64,000 nt of DNA from Botrytis cinerea B05.10 (taxonomy: Eukaryota > Ascomycota > Leotiomycetes > Helotiales > Sclerotiniaceae), in the NCBI RefSeq assembly GCF_000143535.2, contig NC_037319.1, positions 620,001 through 684,000 on the forward strand, read 5' to 3'. This document shows positions 1 to 11,416 of the stretch, one piece after another (the stretch's first letter is position 1; every line of letters begins with the position of its first letter). The position numbers and the translations under genes were made by a program. Below the pieces are notes generated by a model. The model was not told the origin of the DNA. It ran no database searches and was given only the letters and a program-made list of their open reading frames with translations.

Positions 1-785
1 TATGCCTATCACAATCTATCAAGGTATCTAGACTTTGACAGGTGAGTACTCCAAATGTATTGAACAGGACGACCGATATGATAGTGTAATCTTTGGTAGC
101 CTCTTCGATGGATGACAATGCTGTATTGACAAGACGGAGTGCGTGTCCAAAGGATTGAGTTGCCTTTTTAAGAAGATATGAATATTTGAAAGCGTAAGCA
201 TATGCAGCCAGAGAGACTGCAGTGATGGTTGTGTAGAGAGTATGGTTGATGTTGGGATCGTTGCGATAGTGGAACAAATATTCATAATATCCTTTGACAG
301 GACCACAGTCCCGAAATATGTGAGTGGAAAAAAAGAAATCGATTGCACGATCATTGATAGTGTTTGAAATCTCTTTGGAAAGAAGAACTGATGGTAATTG
401 AGCCTTGAATGTAAGGGGAACTGATTAAGGAGTGTCAATGATGGCAGTCAAAGATATAGGCAGCATTCATGCCAAAGAATAATAGGATGCATACCTGATA
501 TTATGCACGAAGTTCTTTTCTTGGATCTTGGAGGTTCATTGTGTATGGACCTTTCCAAATCTCTCACATCTGAATACTGGAACATTCTTTCCAAAGAATC
601 TCCATATTGTGGACACTTCCAGCCAGCCTTTTGACATTGATTACAAGCTGGCATCACTTCGTCACACTAAATTTGTGGTCAGAAATGTATTTCAACTCTC
701 AGAAACTGACTAGACAACCTACTTTGATCTTCCGTTTCCTACAAGTCTGACATCCTTTTGATAGTTTGCCGTGACGACGTCCCAT
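1..785 (-). CDS. Zn2Cys6 fungal transcription factor, 5' part (runs off left edge)
   Basis: Probable DNA-binding regulator of the Zn(II)2Cys6 family, acting in the nucleus; target genes unknown. I read three exons on the minus strand: 785-723, 666-495 and 420 to the window edge. The first intron falls inside the zinc cluster. Joined, the cluster reads SKGCQTCRKRKIK followed by CDEVMPACNQCQKAGWKC, an exact CX2CX6CX6CX2CX6C spacing. Exon 3 encodes a helical stretch (RAIDFFFSTHIFRDCG, later TAVSLAAYAYAF and IISVVLFNTFGVLTC), which resembles the Fungal_trans_2-type middle region of these regulators. The ATG at 785 has a conventional context and immediately precedes the basic zinc cluster. The C-terminal half lies outside the window. 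Splice sites are inferred from GT-AG signals and frame continuity; family assignment is firm, the downstream structure less so. Confidence 0.85.
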
Positions 786-1415
786 TATGAGGTCAAACGA
801 TCTTGCCGCTGGTGAAGTAGCAAACAGGAGTAGAAATTCACAAATTTGATGATCCAAAATATTGAAAATCATCCCACCGCAGCCTCATTCGTTCGCTCGC
901 AATACCTTCTACATGAGACGGATTGGAAATCATGTATAGAAGACATTATGGCTGACAGATTCTGTTGATATATGAAGATAATGCCGGAAGATGGGAAATG
1001 TAAGACGGAGGGGTTCAAAGCCATGCAATGCACGGTTCGGCGCACGTCCTTTTATCAGCCGAAGCTAAACTACTCTCGGAAGGTATTGCGGTACAGCCAA
1101 TCATTGAGACGAATTCAATTATGTTTCAATCGCGACAGCATCCTTCATCATCATTATTCTCATCATCACCAACATGCAACAGGCTCCTCACCCAGCTTGC
1201 TTCCGTCAATTGATACATTGATTTGCAATCAAATCCTCGTCTTTACTAATTATTCTCCAACGTGAACGGCACAACAACCACTCCATTCTTCCACCATGGA
1301 GGGCTACAAATATCTCAGCCTGCGACAGTGCAGTTCCTCCAGCAGATCCTCGAAATCACTCTTCCCATTCCTATCTTGAGACGAGATCTTTCCTTCTTTT
1401 GTTCAGCATTCCAAC
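786..1415. other. Divergent intergenic region
   Basis: This is the shared upstream region of the minus-strand zinc-cluster regulator and the plus-strand reductase. No convincing reading frame is visible; short frames on the plus strand have no family resemblance. A TCATCATCATTATTCTCATC-type run sits near 1145-1170. I see no clear TATA box for either gene. Confidence 0.5.
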
Positions 1416-2322
1416 ATGGCAAGGAAACCTACAATTCTCATTACGGGTTGTAGTGATGGAAGTATCGGGCACTCCCTCGCTCTCGAATTCGTTCGTCAAA
1501 ACTACCATGTTTTCGCCAGCTCTCGTCGACTTAGTACAATGGAATCTCTTGAGAAAGATCCCGATATTACCTTGATTGAACTCGATGTAACATCGCCTTC
1601 CTCCATCCAAGTAGCCTACGAAAGAATATCTGCGGCCACAGGTGGAACTCTTGATATCCTCTACCAGAATGCCGGAGTACGAACAATAGCCCTCGCCATG
1701 CATTGTGACTACGAATTGGCTCTAAAGATTTTCGGTACAAACATGCTTGGAGTAGTCGAGATCACTAGAGTCTTTATGCCGCTTTTAATGAAAGCTGGTC
1801 CTGGAAGTAGGATTGCATTCTCTAGCAGTCTGGCTGGGTATATGCCAATCCCAACCCAATCACTTTACAATGCATCAAAAGCCGCTTTACACTCGTATAT
1901 ATCGACTTTGGAGCTTGAACTTGAGCCTTTTGGAATATTCGTTATCGATGTGGCTTCGGGTACAGTTGGTACCGCCATGTTGACGCAGAATCAGATGGAA
2001 AAACTACCAGAAGGCATGCATAATCATTCCCGAGCTTCTCGATAGTATCTTACTAACTACTTTCCCTGCAGACTCTCCATACAAATTGATTGAATCCGAT
2101 CTTCACGAAGCTTGGGTCAAGATTGGGGGAGGGATACCGGTGGAAGCATACACCAAGCATGTTGTTGGGAAGGTCCTTCAGAAGAACCCACCTCAACGTT
2201 TCTTTGCTGGAGCCGGCGCGACCTTAGGATGGGCGATTGATAAATTGAATGCAGGTTGGATTTATAAAGCGTTCTTTTGGAAAATCTTTGCTCTGGGTAA
2301 ACTTTCTCAAGCGCAACGTTAG
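1416..2322 (+). CDS. Short-chain dehydrogenase/reductase, AYR1-like
   Basis: NAD(P)H-dependent oxidoreductase of the classical SDR fold. The closest recognised type is the 1-acyldihydroxyacetone-phosphate reductase (Ayr1-like) group of lipid-body/ER enzymes, but the substrate is not proven. The 282-residue protein has the Rossmann glycine motif TGCSDGSIG near residue 8, the NAG motif at about 90, a catalytic Ser in SSSLAGY and the active-site YNASK near 156. Two exons: 1416-2013 and 2072-2322. The 58-bp intron seems to use a GC donor (AAG|GCATGC) with TACTAAC and CTGCAG. The only GT donor nearby would give an in-frame TAA, whereas the GC donor joins LPE to DSPYKLIE, as expected for this family. 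A hydrophobic C terminus (GWIYKAFFWKIFALG) fits membrane association. Confidence 0.9.
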
Positions 2323-2649
2323 GATGGACTGATCCTCCAAGGCTGTTTAATCCCCACAGACACTGGTCTGAAACAGAATTGTTGTGGAAAGATTAAGATT
2401 GTGACAAATTTTATATGTCACTTGAGCACTCTTCCACTTCATAGTATCCAAATGAAGAATCTCAACGATACTTTCGGTTGTTCATGCAACATTTCGCATT
2501 CACTATATTGTTTGCAAGACCTCCGCGGTCATGAGAACGCACAGCCACTATAACCTTCAAAGGTTGACCTTGTGATTCATATGTCTAGAAAGTGATTCAA
2601 AATACACCAGAGATGTCTTGGTCAGCATCTACCGTACTTTTTCATTACC

Positions 2650-2657
2650 TATATAAA
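2650..2657 (+). promoter_or_regulatory. TATA box of the small MC-type gene
   Basis: TATATAAA lies 87 bp before the ATG at 2744. It is too close to the ATG at 2669 for that to be the translation start, which favours 2744. A similar TATAAAGT-CAC arrangement precedes another MC-starting frame at 7893. Confidence 0.5.
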
Positions 2658-2743
2658 GTTCACGACGAATGATTTTGAGCTCGTTCTCGATACGAAATAT
2701 TTCGCAAACCCACGACTACATCAAATCCACCAAACACGACAAC

Positions 2744-3100
2744 ATGTGTCTCATAACAATCCAGCGTTACGTTCACTGCCTTTGCATCACCAATCACATC
2801 ACTATCTGCCGTGACATGATCAACAAGTATCAGGTATTCTCACCAAGGCAAACTGCAGATTTCGGAGAAGAAGAGGCAAAAAATTGTCGCTTCAGACAAG
2901 ATGCTCGAGCTGCGCTTGAGATTCCTTGCGGCAATAGAAGTTGCACTTTAAGTACGAAGCGAATAGATTGGACAATAGGTGATAGGAACATGAATGCAAT
3001 ATTGATTGCGAGACGAGATACTTTGAGAAGGAATAACGATTCCGTATCTAGTATGATTACATTGGGAGACGAGATTGAGTTGAGAAGGGGAGGGCATTAG
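2744..3100 (+). CDS. Small hypothetical protein (MC-type)
   Basis: Unrecognised 118-residue protein, single exon. It starts MCLITIQRYVHCLCITNH, which resembles the N termini of short fungal proteins that open with MC and a Y-x-C-x pattern, but no named domain applies. It then carries a basic stretch and further cysteines (NCRF, PCGNRSC). An in-frame ATG at 2669 would extend it by 25 residues, but the TATA box at 2650-2657 argues for 2744. No signal peptide or membrane segment is seen. It could be a genuine lineage-specific gene or a chance frame; the TATA placement and cysteine pattern favour a gene. Confidence 0.45.
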   Translation: MCLITIQRYVHCLCITNHITICRDMINKYQVFSPRQTADFGEEEAKNCRFRQDARAALEIPCGNRSCTLSTKRIDWTIGDRNMNAILIARRDTLRRNNDSVSSMITLGDEIELRRGGH

Positions 3101-4235
3101 TGACTTTGAGAAGAGGATTTGGCGGCTTTCTCATGGATATCAGATTGAGAGGATGATCAGATATTGTGCCAAGATTTCCGCCTCCGACGGAATGATAGAT
3201 TGCCGGAGAAGCCACAATGGTGAATGATCTGTAGGATCAGGTCCGGTTCGCTGGGAGCTTTTGTCGGGGTACGATGTCTCCAAGCCACCACTCGTATAGC
3301 TGTCTTGATCTTGGTTCCCCGCCTACACACGCATTCTGCTAAGGGGAGCTACACACATTTCTGTCCCCCGTCGGCTATATGGATCGTACTATACGTATAG
3401 CATTTCGTCAAGATATTTTTACTTTGCTTGGCAGATAGGTTCTCGGCCTCAATATCAATCTTACTTACCAGTATCACTTTACACATTGATACATTGCGGT
3501 ACATGCAGATAACAATAACAGTATTCCGGTACTGGATTCAATCACTTAAGCTTTACTTCTAGTGCTAGTGAGCTATTTGGCAGCGTAGTGGCGGAATGAT
3601 CGAAGCTTGGCACAATGACGGTATGGCTTTATGTGTAATCACTAAAATAGTGTGCCAATTGAACCTTATATGTACTCCCCATCCACATTTATTCATCTGG
3701 TTTCTCAAGATCCCCATCTTCTTTTCCCAATTCGGAGTTGTGCGGGGAACTTGGCATTTACGAGATTCCCGAATTGAATATAAACAAGAAGGCCAAGGAA
3801 TATCTAGTAAATATTCTTCCAAATACTACAATCCGCAGTAAATGTTGGGGTTCCGTCAAAGCGATGTTTGTTGATTGTTTTGCCCTGAGATCTAGGAAAG
3901 CTTCTGGACTTTAGCTTTCACAGCCATGATTTGACACTTGGCAATATCAGTGCTTCTCACTTCGTGCTTGGTATCAGGACCAGTTCCTATTCCAATCCTC
4001 AACTTCTCAGTTCAGATTCTTGGCAAGTACAAGTCTGGCCATGAGATCAACTATCCCAAAGCAAAAATCAGGATGGGAAAAAGTGTATAAGAAGGGTGTG
4101 AAAGTCTGGTATCAATCACGCTTCCTCATCAACACAAACACAACTCAATCAACACTCTAAGTTACTCTACCCTTTGAACAATCAAACATCCAATACTTTA
4201 ATACCTTGAAAACAATCAAACCTGACCCAGTCACA
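3101..4235. other. Intergenic region with the CHRD gene promoter
   Basis: No coding frame is recognised on either strand. Near 4085 a TATAAG-like element precedes the CHRD gene, followed by a C/A-rich leader (4120-4235) of the kind seen in fungal 5' UTRs, ending TCACAATGAA at the start codon. Confidence 0.4.
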
Positions 4236-4935
4236 ATGAAGTTCACCATTGCCGCCACAGTTGCAATGCTCCTCACAACGACAGCCATCGCAGCTCCAAC
4301 AGATGGCGGCGCAACCTATGCATCCTATGGTAGTTACCCATGGGTAAATGGGGCCCCAGTAAACGAACAAGATGCTTCGAAGGATGACCCAAAAACCCCT
4401 AATTTACCATCACATGTTGTCTATACTAGCACCTACAGTGTAGTTGCTCTCGGATCCGAAGTTCGCAATGGAACCGTCTCGGTCCCGGGCCCTTCAAATG
4501 CGATCGGCTATTTCAATTACGGAATCAACTCTCACGAAGATACTATTTGCTACGTAAGTACATACATATCGCAAATCCACACACTCCATCGAATTCTCTC
4601 TAACCTTCAGATGAAAATAGAACATCACCCTACTCAACGTAGCCGGAACCTATCAATCACCCGCCAAAACCGCAACTCATATTCACGAAGCCGTCCGCGG
4701 TGCATCCGGACCTCCTCGTCTTGCACTCCCGAATCCGGTCGGTGATGATCATCGTCGAAATAGTGTGGGTTGCATGACCGGCCCTTTCACAACGGGTCTT
4801 AATGCGCCTAATGGAGGACCTGATACTGGTACTGGTTTCAAGGTTGCGCAGATCGAAGCTAATCCAGCGGGATTCTTTACAGATGCTCATACCAATCTTT
4901 TCCCGTTGGGTGTTGTTAGAGGCCAGCTTGCATAG
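4236..4935 (+). CDS. Secreted CHRD-domain protein
   Basis: Predicted secreted protein of 210 residues with a CHRD domain, the fold named after chordin; its role in fungi is unknown. Exons are 4236-4553 and 4621-4935, separated by a 67-bp intron (TAC|GTAAGT...AATAG|AAC). The first 20 residues form a signal peptide (MKFTIAATVAMLLTTTAIAA). The CHRD core includes NITLLNVAGTYQ, then THIHEAVRGASGPPRLALP and the closing TDAHTNLFPLGVVRGQL, all typical of the family. An in-frame ATG at 4206 would put ten polar residues before the signal peptide, so 4236 is chosen. A CAG acceptor ten bases earlier breaks the frame. Domain call is from motif recognition. Confidence 0.85.
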
Positions 4936-5629
4936 ATGTGAGGTGGCTGGAAGTGCATACTTGTGGTTTTTCATAATGGTTCATGGGTTTCGGAATTGGA
5001 TAAAGGGGGGAGGAGGGGGGGTAATGACTTATGTGTTGGAAATGTATTTATGATTTTTTGATATTTATGTAGTATAATTCATCTTTATGAGAATTTTAAA
5101 CGCAGCATGTAAAAAGTGAAGGCAATTCAGTGAGTATGTTGACTGAGTGGCTGTCTCTTGGAAATTTCTAAGTTATGGAGAGTAATGAGATGAAATAGTT
5201 AAGATTCTCTTCCCTTAGATGATATCAGCTTGAAGATTTATAGTCTGCTAGGTCAGTCTTCATCAAGTACATCTCTTACTCACAGTCATTATGATATTTT
5301 GGGAGTATAGTCAAAAGGAGCATGGGATTTCTCAACAGCAAAAAATGATAACATCAAGTTTACTTACAAGTATAAGATTAGTCAAAATAGTTTCACGCTA
5401 CTCACTGAATTTAACAAAGTTGTTTACAAAAAGACATTTATATTAAGGTTCCAAACAAAAGAGAACTACGCTAGAAAGACAAAGAGCCATAGAGACCAAG
5501 AGCTATAGAGACAAAGAGCCACAAAAAGAAATTCGCCTACCGGAAAGAAAATCCTAAACCAAAGAAATGACAATTACTCACCTCAACTCCAGATCCCCGT
5601 CCAATCACACATCCCTAATACCACTTACC
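4936..5629. other. Convergent intergenic region, AT-rich
   Basis: 3' side of the CHRD gene and of the cysteine-rich minus-strand gene. No gene seen. It includes a G-rich run near 5007-5020 and the short tandem repeat listed at 5474-5526. Confidence 0.4.
5474..5526. repeat. Short imperfect tandem repeat (AGAGACAAAGAGCCAT unit)
   Basis: About three imperfect copies of a 16-17 bp purine-rich unit (GACAAAGAGCCATAGA) lie head to tail. No coding role is apparent. Confidence 0.6.
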
Positions 5630-5854
5630 CTATTCCCGAGGTGTACACATCGGACACAACGCTTCATCAATCCAGGTAACATCGCAAACGCCATCGAACG
5701 CCGGGCCGGTATGGTAATTACAACAGCTGGTGCATGCATCACCGATGGTTTTGTAACCGATGATTCCGCAACAACAGCATTTTACCTTTTGGAATTTGCA
5801 GGCTTGGCAGGCGAGGGAAGGGGAGTGGATCGAGGGATCGTATAGGATGGGCAT
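5630..5854 (-). CDS. Cysteine-rich 74-residue protein
   Basis: Unrecognised small protein, single exon, with 12 cysteines in 74 residues. The order is CxxC (residues 16-19), a CCCC block (26-29), CTSCC (41-45), an isolated Cys and a final CPMC. There is no signal peptide, so extracellular disulfides are not implied; metal binding is possible but unproven. The ATG context (CAAAATGCC) is good and a TATATA stretch lies about 120 bp upstream. A GGGTAAGT donor-like site follows the stop directly, so a 3' UTR intron may exist. Cysteine density and spacing look selected rather than random, which is the main argument that it is a gene. Confidence 0.5.
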   Translation of the reverse strand: MPILYDPSIHSPSLACQACKFQKVKCCCCGIIGYKTIGDACTSCCNYHTGPAFDGVCDVTWIDEALCPMCTPRE

Positions 5855-7892
5855 TTTGAGGGGTGGAGTGGAGTGGAGTGGAGGGTTCGGGGGTGGGGAT
5901 GTTGGAATTTGGGAAATTTGTGCGGTGGGTTGAAATGTGGTTGATATTGATGATGATGGGGGAATTGTTGGATATATAATGAGTACATTTTATTTGGTTT
6001 GGAGGTATTGATTTATCCACGTACCGTTACTGTTGTTCGTGTCTTGTACTTGGATTTGTAGAGGATTATTTAGATGTTGTTTTCAGTACAAAGAAATATC
6101 CCACAATTTGATGCAAATTCGATCTTTCATCAGAATTAAAGTTGTGCGAAGGAGTGATTGACCCTTCAAAACATTCAGAATACCGTCAAATTTGAGGGTA
6201 AAGAGTTGTGGAATTAGTTCATCTTCTTTCACCAAGATCGAGAACATCGGAAAATGGAAAGAAGAGCGGTAGTTGTCAATTATATCATCATACATATATT
6301 GATGAATTGTCTGATTGATTATGAAGCAATTACTTAATCACCATCTGATCCAACTCGTACATAACTGACAGTATCAAACATCTGCCTTGACTCTCTCTTT
6401 GACTTTAAGTCTGAGGTTACTCTGAGATTTTCCGTTTCTTCTGACAGGAGCGCAGCGAGTGAGTAGGAAAAATAGCTTTGCAAGTTCGGCACGCCTAATC
6501 TTCTGCAAAGAACGCTGGGGATATCCATTTCTCTGGTCTAGCAATGGGTTTAAGCAAGCCCATCTTATCAATCCATCTCTATCTGTCCAACGGTAACTCT
6601 TCACTCCTTAGCTTGCATCATCTCTAATCACTCAACGATTCGCACATAGACGGATCTTTGGCTAATTACACTGAGTATGTTCCATTCAAACACCACTCTT
6701 GCTCCATTGCAGATACGTCATATAAAAAGCAGTAGAACAACTGTTAGGCAGTTGATGATATCAGCCACTTGACTCATCACATACACTCGTTGTCCCGTCA
6801 AGTTAGATACCCCCTTGCGCAGAGTCCTTTCCGAGATAGCTATCTCTAAAATTCACCCTCACTTCGTTTTCACTATTAAATTGGGTGCCATGAACCACTA
6901 GCTCACTTTGATTGATGCATTTCTTGCCCCACGCTTGCCGATGTGCTGATGGTAGATATCGAAGATATTCTGCTGGTAAAGCTTGCATCAGCGGTGATTT
7001 ATTACGAAGAACCCTTCGAGCATCCAAGGATGCAAAAATTAGATCATGTTATTCAGTTGTGGGTTGTCAACATGGCTTTTTGACATCTCTCTGACTCCCT
7101 TAGAAGTATCCCGACCATCAACAATCTTCTCTTCATTCGATCTTAGCTCAAGAATACCAGGTAAATTTGTTACCGAGGTTCCCCCACCACCAAGATACGG
7201 AGACCTTGCAGTGTCACGTGAGTTACCCCACGTCAGATACCGTCCGACATTCATTTCACCTAATGATTCAGTAGTTCCATGCGAATCTTTCCATCCGAAA
7301 CCTCATTCTCCGCCCCTAATGGTCATTGTATGATATACACTTGGATCTCATATGCCCCCCTTCAATTACTACGGAGCACTAACCTCTCGAGAACGACACC
7401 AAATACAAGAGAAACCTATCGACGCAATTCGTACATCATTACCGTATACAGTAGGATATACTAGCTAAGCTGTTTGGATTGTTTCAGCAGAATTTGTCTT
7501 ACAATGTCTCAACAGCTCGCGTGGATAGGCTATTGATGAGCTTCAAATAGTATGTGGGTGGTGTATTCTGGCTAGGTATTTTGGCGCGATTCCTGGCAAT
7601 AAGCATATGTCTTACTTAGTAGCTTATGAGATGCGGGATGACTTCAACAACGTCTCTCATCAAATCAGACATTGTATTCTTTGAACATCTATCAATTGAG
7701 GCTGAGCCTCCAGATTCTGGCAGCTTAATTCGAGCAGAAACAAGGTGGATAGCTCCGGCTTAAATTTGTCTTGCTCCATTAACTATTGTTTGATGCTAAG
7801 GAGAACGATAATTCCTCTTCATATAAAGTCCACATGACTTTTCTGACTCTGCTAAACTGAAACCCAATCATCCGAAGATCTATTTCATTACC

Positions 7893-8144
7893 ATGTGCAA
7901 CTTCGAACATCCAATAATTCCAAATGTTCCGGCATCCAAAGCTTCCGATGAGATGAGGCGTGTGGAATTTTATCTAGGCAAATGCGATGCTAAAAACAGG
8001 CTCAAGGGAGGACAGAAACCAATGATGCATAGCAGGTCAGGTCGTCTTGTCACCCAAGTATTGGACTTGTCAAGATCCCTTGTTTTCAGGCGCTGCATCC
8101 TCTTCAAAGTGAGTAAGTTCTGGCTTAGACTCGACATAGATTGA
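7893..8144 (+). CDS. Possible small MC-starting protein
   Basis: Doubtful 83-residue frame starting MCNFEHPIIPNVP. It is supported mainly by a TATAAA at 7822-7827, 66 bp before the ATG, in a promoter that resembles the one before the small gene at 2744. A donor-like GTGAGT at about 8107 may mean the frame is spliced there, but no clear second exon was found. No domain, signal peptide or membrane segment is seen. It may be a decayed relative of the 2744 gene or a chance frame. Confidence 0.22.
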   Translation: MCNFEHPIIPNVPASKASDEMRRVEFYLGKCDAKNRLKGGQKPMMHSRSGRLVTQVLDLSRSLVFRRCILFKVSKFWLRLDID

Positions 8145-8500
8145 CATAAAGAAGGATGAAATCTATCATGGTTCCCCTCTATTATACACATGAAGGGCTA
8201 GTACTCCCATCTTAAATGATGTGTAATTGTTGATGCTTCACTTTCATGGTTATCTTGCTCAAGGCAAGGAGGCTCTCTTGGGCTTATGATGATGAGGCAT
8301 TTTTGACATAGCAAGATGTTATGTGAGTACAGTTAAGAGATGGGAAAAGTGGAATATGACTTTACTTTAATGCTATATGTAGTACCAATAACTCATACTT
8401 TTGTTAGTCATTTATTTCTACTTTGCAAACTCCCTTGCTTTGATCAATTTCAGCAGTACCAAACCAAGTTGAAACTTTCTGAGGTTGTTTGTCAGTTTAG

Positions 8501-8576
8501 GATCTTACAGATTCTATTTGATCTTACAGATTCTATGTGATCTTACAGATTCTATGTGATCTTACAGATTCTATGT
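8501..8576. repeat. 19-bp tandem repeat, four copies
   Basis: Four head-to-tail copies of GATCTTACAGATTCTATGT. The last three are identical and the first differs by one base (TTT for TGT). Intergenic minisatellite. Confidence 0.95.
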
Positions 8577-9143
8577 CACAAACTCCTCTTAGTATTTAAA
8601 TTACATCCTCTCATCTATCCAGGAATGCTCCTCAAAACCTCATTCACATAGATTCACTAGCCCCAGAAATGTGGATAGGACTTTCATGCGAAGCTCGGGG
8701 GGCGTTCTCTTCAGCTATCTACATCCTAAAAATTGACCAGAATCAGTACCAGACTTAGGGAAGACAATTCAGTCTTTGTCTAAAGCAGTCCATTATTCAC
8801 TATTTTCATCCTAACAAGCAAATCAAATACAGGTTCGGAACATACTGGAAGAAAATCTGATAAGAAGCGGGGTTCGGGCCTTGAATTCACTCAAGATATG
8901 TGACTTCTTTTTTGGTTACTGAAGAAACTTCTCGTTGGTAAACTCGGCCTTGTTCTTCCTTTACAGCATCTTTTGTTTTATTAATAACTTTCAATCTCTT
9001 CAAGCTCGAACAACTTTGTTCTCCTGCCAGGCTTCTTTTTTCTTTTAGCTTTTTGTAATGTTGAATTGAGAAAGAAATCTTTCGGAGTCTGAAGTTGGAG
9101 TTTGAATCATTATCTACCAAGGAGAAAATCTCAACAATAAACT

Positions 9144-10655
9144 ATGATTATCTCTACACAAAGCAAATTACAGGATCGAAAGATCACACCGCCAGGCTAT
9201 TTGATGGCCAGTCTAGTTGAAGGCAGAGGAGGCATTGGTTCTGGAATGGCTGCCACAGCTGTTCTAGATCGTCAAGCCTTGACTGATAATGATGTCAAAT
9301 CTGGGGCTACACAAAACAAGTTCGAAACGAAATATACTGCTGGTACGTTTGCAAACTTTGATAATAACACTGAGTTTATTTGATGAGCTAACCTTTCTAG
9401 TCACTCCAACCAACCTAGTCAACTCCAATTCTGGGTACAACACTGACAATGACCGCACTCCCTCTGGACAAGAGAAAGTTGAAGCAGCTTGGTATAGTCC
9501 TGGTAGGTTATTAAATATCAATCCGAATACATATGTTGAAGACTAGACTAATTTTTCTTCATGGTTCAAGAGATGTTCAACTTCTTCGAAATACAAATTT
9601 ATCGAAATCACCCACTCAGTGCCATAGATTCGACAGTTCCGGCTGATTCATTTATTTCATTTACACTTTTGCCCATCGAATTACAAAGAAAGACTTGGTT
9701 CTATGCTTTGCCCCCACCAGACAGCAATATCTGGGCTCAGGTCAAGGTGGAATATTACAACCATGATTCCAGGCCTAGAATTTGGATTGATCATGATTAC
9801 TCACCATTCGGTTCCACTGCATTGCCATTTCCATATGCTCTACAATCTGTATGCCGCACAGCAAGAGAGATGTTCTTGGAGCACTATAGTCAGTTAAAAT
9901 TCGACGGCATCAATAAGAAAATCAGTGATCCGGGTGACGATGAATACCGAAAGGTGACATTGATAACAAACCCTGGCATATGGCTTGATAGGGAAGTGGA
10001 CACTTTACACCTCACAAACATATATGAGCTTCCAGGATATAAGGAAAACGGTAAAGTTTCTTTGAACTTGACAGGGCTGAAATTCTTGACTATAGATGTG
10101 ATGAATATAACATGGATGGGTGAGATAATGGGAGATTCGGACCTATTCTGGACAGCATTGGAAGGCTTTTGTCCTGGACTTCAACGACTCACCGTCGTAA
10201 TCAATGATATCCATGAATTCCCGCGTGTTCATTCGTTTGATGAAATTTCCTCCCAACACCTATTTCAGGACTTTAATGAGGAGTTTAATGATAGATTACG
10301 ACACTGTCAGTGGATTGAGCCGCGCACTGATCGGACTAGCCTCGGGTTTGTTATACAGAGAAATCGCGACTTGTGTGAGATTGATTTTCCGAAGGCAATG
10401 CAGTTGAACATGGATTATTGGAGAAAGATTGACATCAGGCCAGTATGGATAGCTTGTATTACTCCATTTTATGTCGACAGTCTTAGCGGGGAGGTGTTTC
10501 CCGGCCCCTTTGTGGTGGTTCGAACAAGTTACGACCTAGAGGTTTTTATACCATGTAATGAGGATGGATCATTCCTGGATGAATATGACCATATTAAGGA
10601 GCTTTTCGACGAGGGAGACCAGGAAGAATGTCTTATTGTAATTGACAATGACTAG
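9144..10655 (+). CDS. 2EXR-domain protein (copy 1)
   Basis: Member of the fungal 2EXR family, whose molecular function is unknown. Three exons are read: 9144-9342, 9401-9502 and 9571-10655, giving 461 residues. Both introns are phase 1 (CTG|GTACGT...TTCTAG; CTG|GTAGGT...TTCAAG) and keep the frame. The signature after a variable N terminus is FISFTLLPIELQRKTWFYAL, matching the family's F-x-x-F-x-x-LP-x-ELR-x-x-IW-x-x-ALP block at its start. CRTAREMFLEHY follows, the usual second block about 80 residues on. The C terminus is acidic. This copy is the most divergent of the three in the window. Start at 9144 is the first ATG of the frame; ATG 9204 is an alternative. Confidence 0.8.
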
Positions 10656-11416
10656 AGTCCTTATGTTAGGGTTGGAGGAGTAGCATTTTCGCATGAAAGC
10701 TGGAGGGGATCTAGAATATTTTCAAGACGCTATTGCTCTCTTTGCGACGTTCGATATTCAAGATTACCGAGCTCCAGTGCTCCCACATTTTCATATGGAT
10801 ATTTGAGAATCCCAAGATTATTTGGACTTATGCACTTTTTGGCAGGGAAATTTAGCTTTCTGGGGCGGATGTCAAAGTGTTAACATGTATTATCTTGCTC
10901 TAATTCTGCGATAGGTGATAATGATCAGAATGGAGAATGGAGATTGATTGAGAGATGGACCTCTAGGTAGCCTAACCTCAGTCATATTAGCTACAGAATA
11001 ATGAATGCACTAAAACCAAAGTAGCATAAATCATGCGTGAGAATATTGAGCTTGCTGAGCTTCGAGAAGTGTGCACATCGGGAGCAGGATTGACTTTAAA
11101 CGTTGAACAGAGTTATGAAGATAACAGAAGCCCAATGTATCAGCGAACAACCTAAAGGAATATGTAAGTTGAGATTGGGCGACGAGTCTAGTGTGTTCCA
11201 CATTCTAAGACATCATCTTGACTTTTGCTATATAAAATTCCAAACATCTTCAAACTAGACAAAAGCCCTCCAAATCTTCTCAAACCTACAAACTTTACCG
11301 AGCCATCCCCCAACACTATTCCACATTCTAACTTTTCTATATTTATAACAATCTACACTATGCTCCACATTACTTCCCCATTTCACATCCATCGAATTCA
11401 AAAACGCGATGATATT
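10656..11416. other. Intergenic region
   Basis: No gene recognised. A TATATAAAA at about 11229-11237 points right and is followed by a C/A-rich stretch that looks like a leader. The only frame after it (ATG 11359, about 45 codons) lies antisense to the phosphatase-like relic and has no recognisable content. Confidence 0.35.

Larger units (their letters stand above)
5855..9143. other. 3.3-kb gene-poor interval
   Basis: Only short frames without family resemblance on either strand. It contains a GGAGT-type pentamer run (about 5864-5883), a possible small gene at 7893 and a four-copy 19-bp repeat at 8501-8576. The last 250 bp are the presumed promoter and leader of the first 2EXR gene. Confidence 0.4.

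Noticed and set aside
28..438. 136-codon minus-strand frame
   Set aside because: It overlaps exon 3 of the zinc-cluster regulator in another frame; the regulator frame has the family's helical motifs.
8887..9120. Lys-rich 77-codon minus-strand frame
   Set aside because: No ATG at its start; it lies in the promoter of the 2EXR copy 1 gene.
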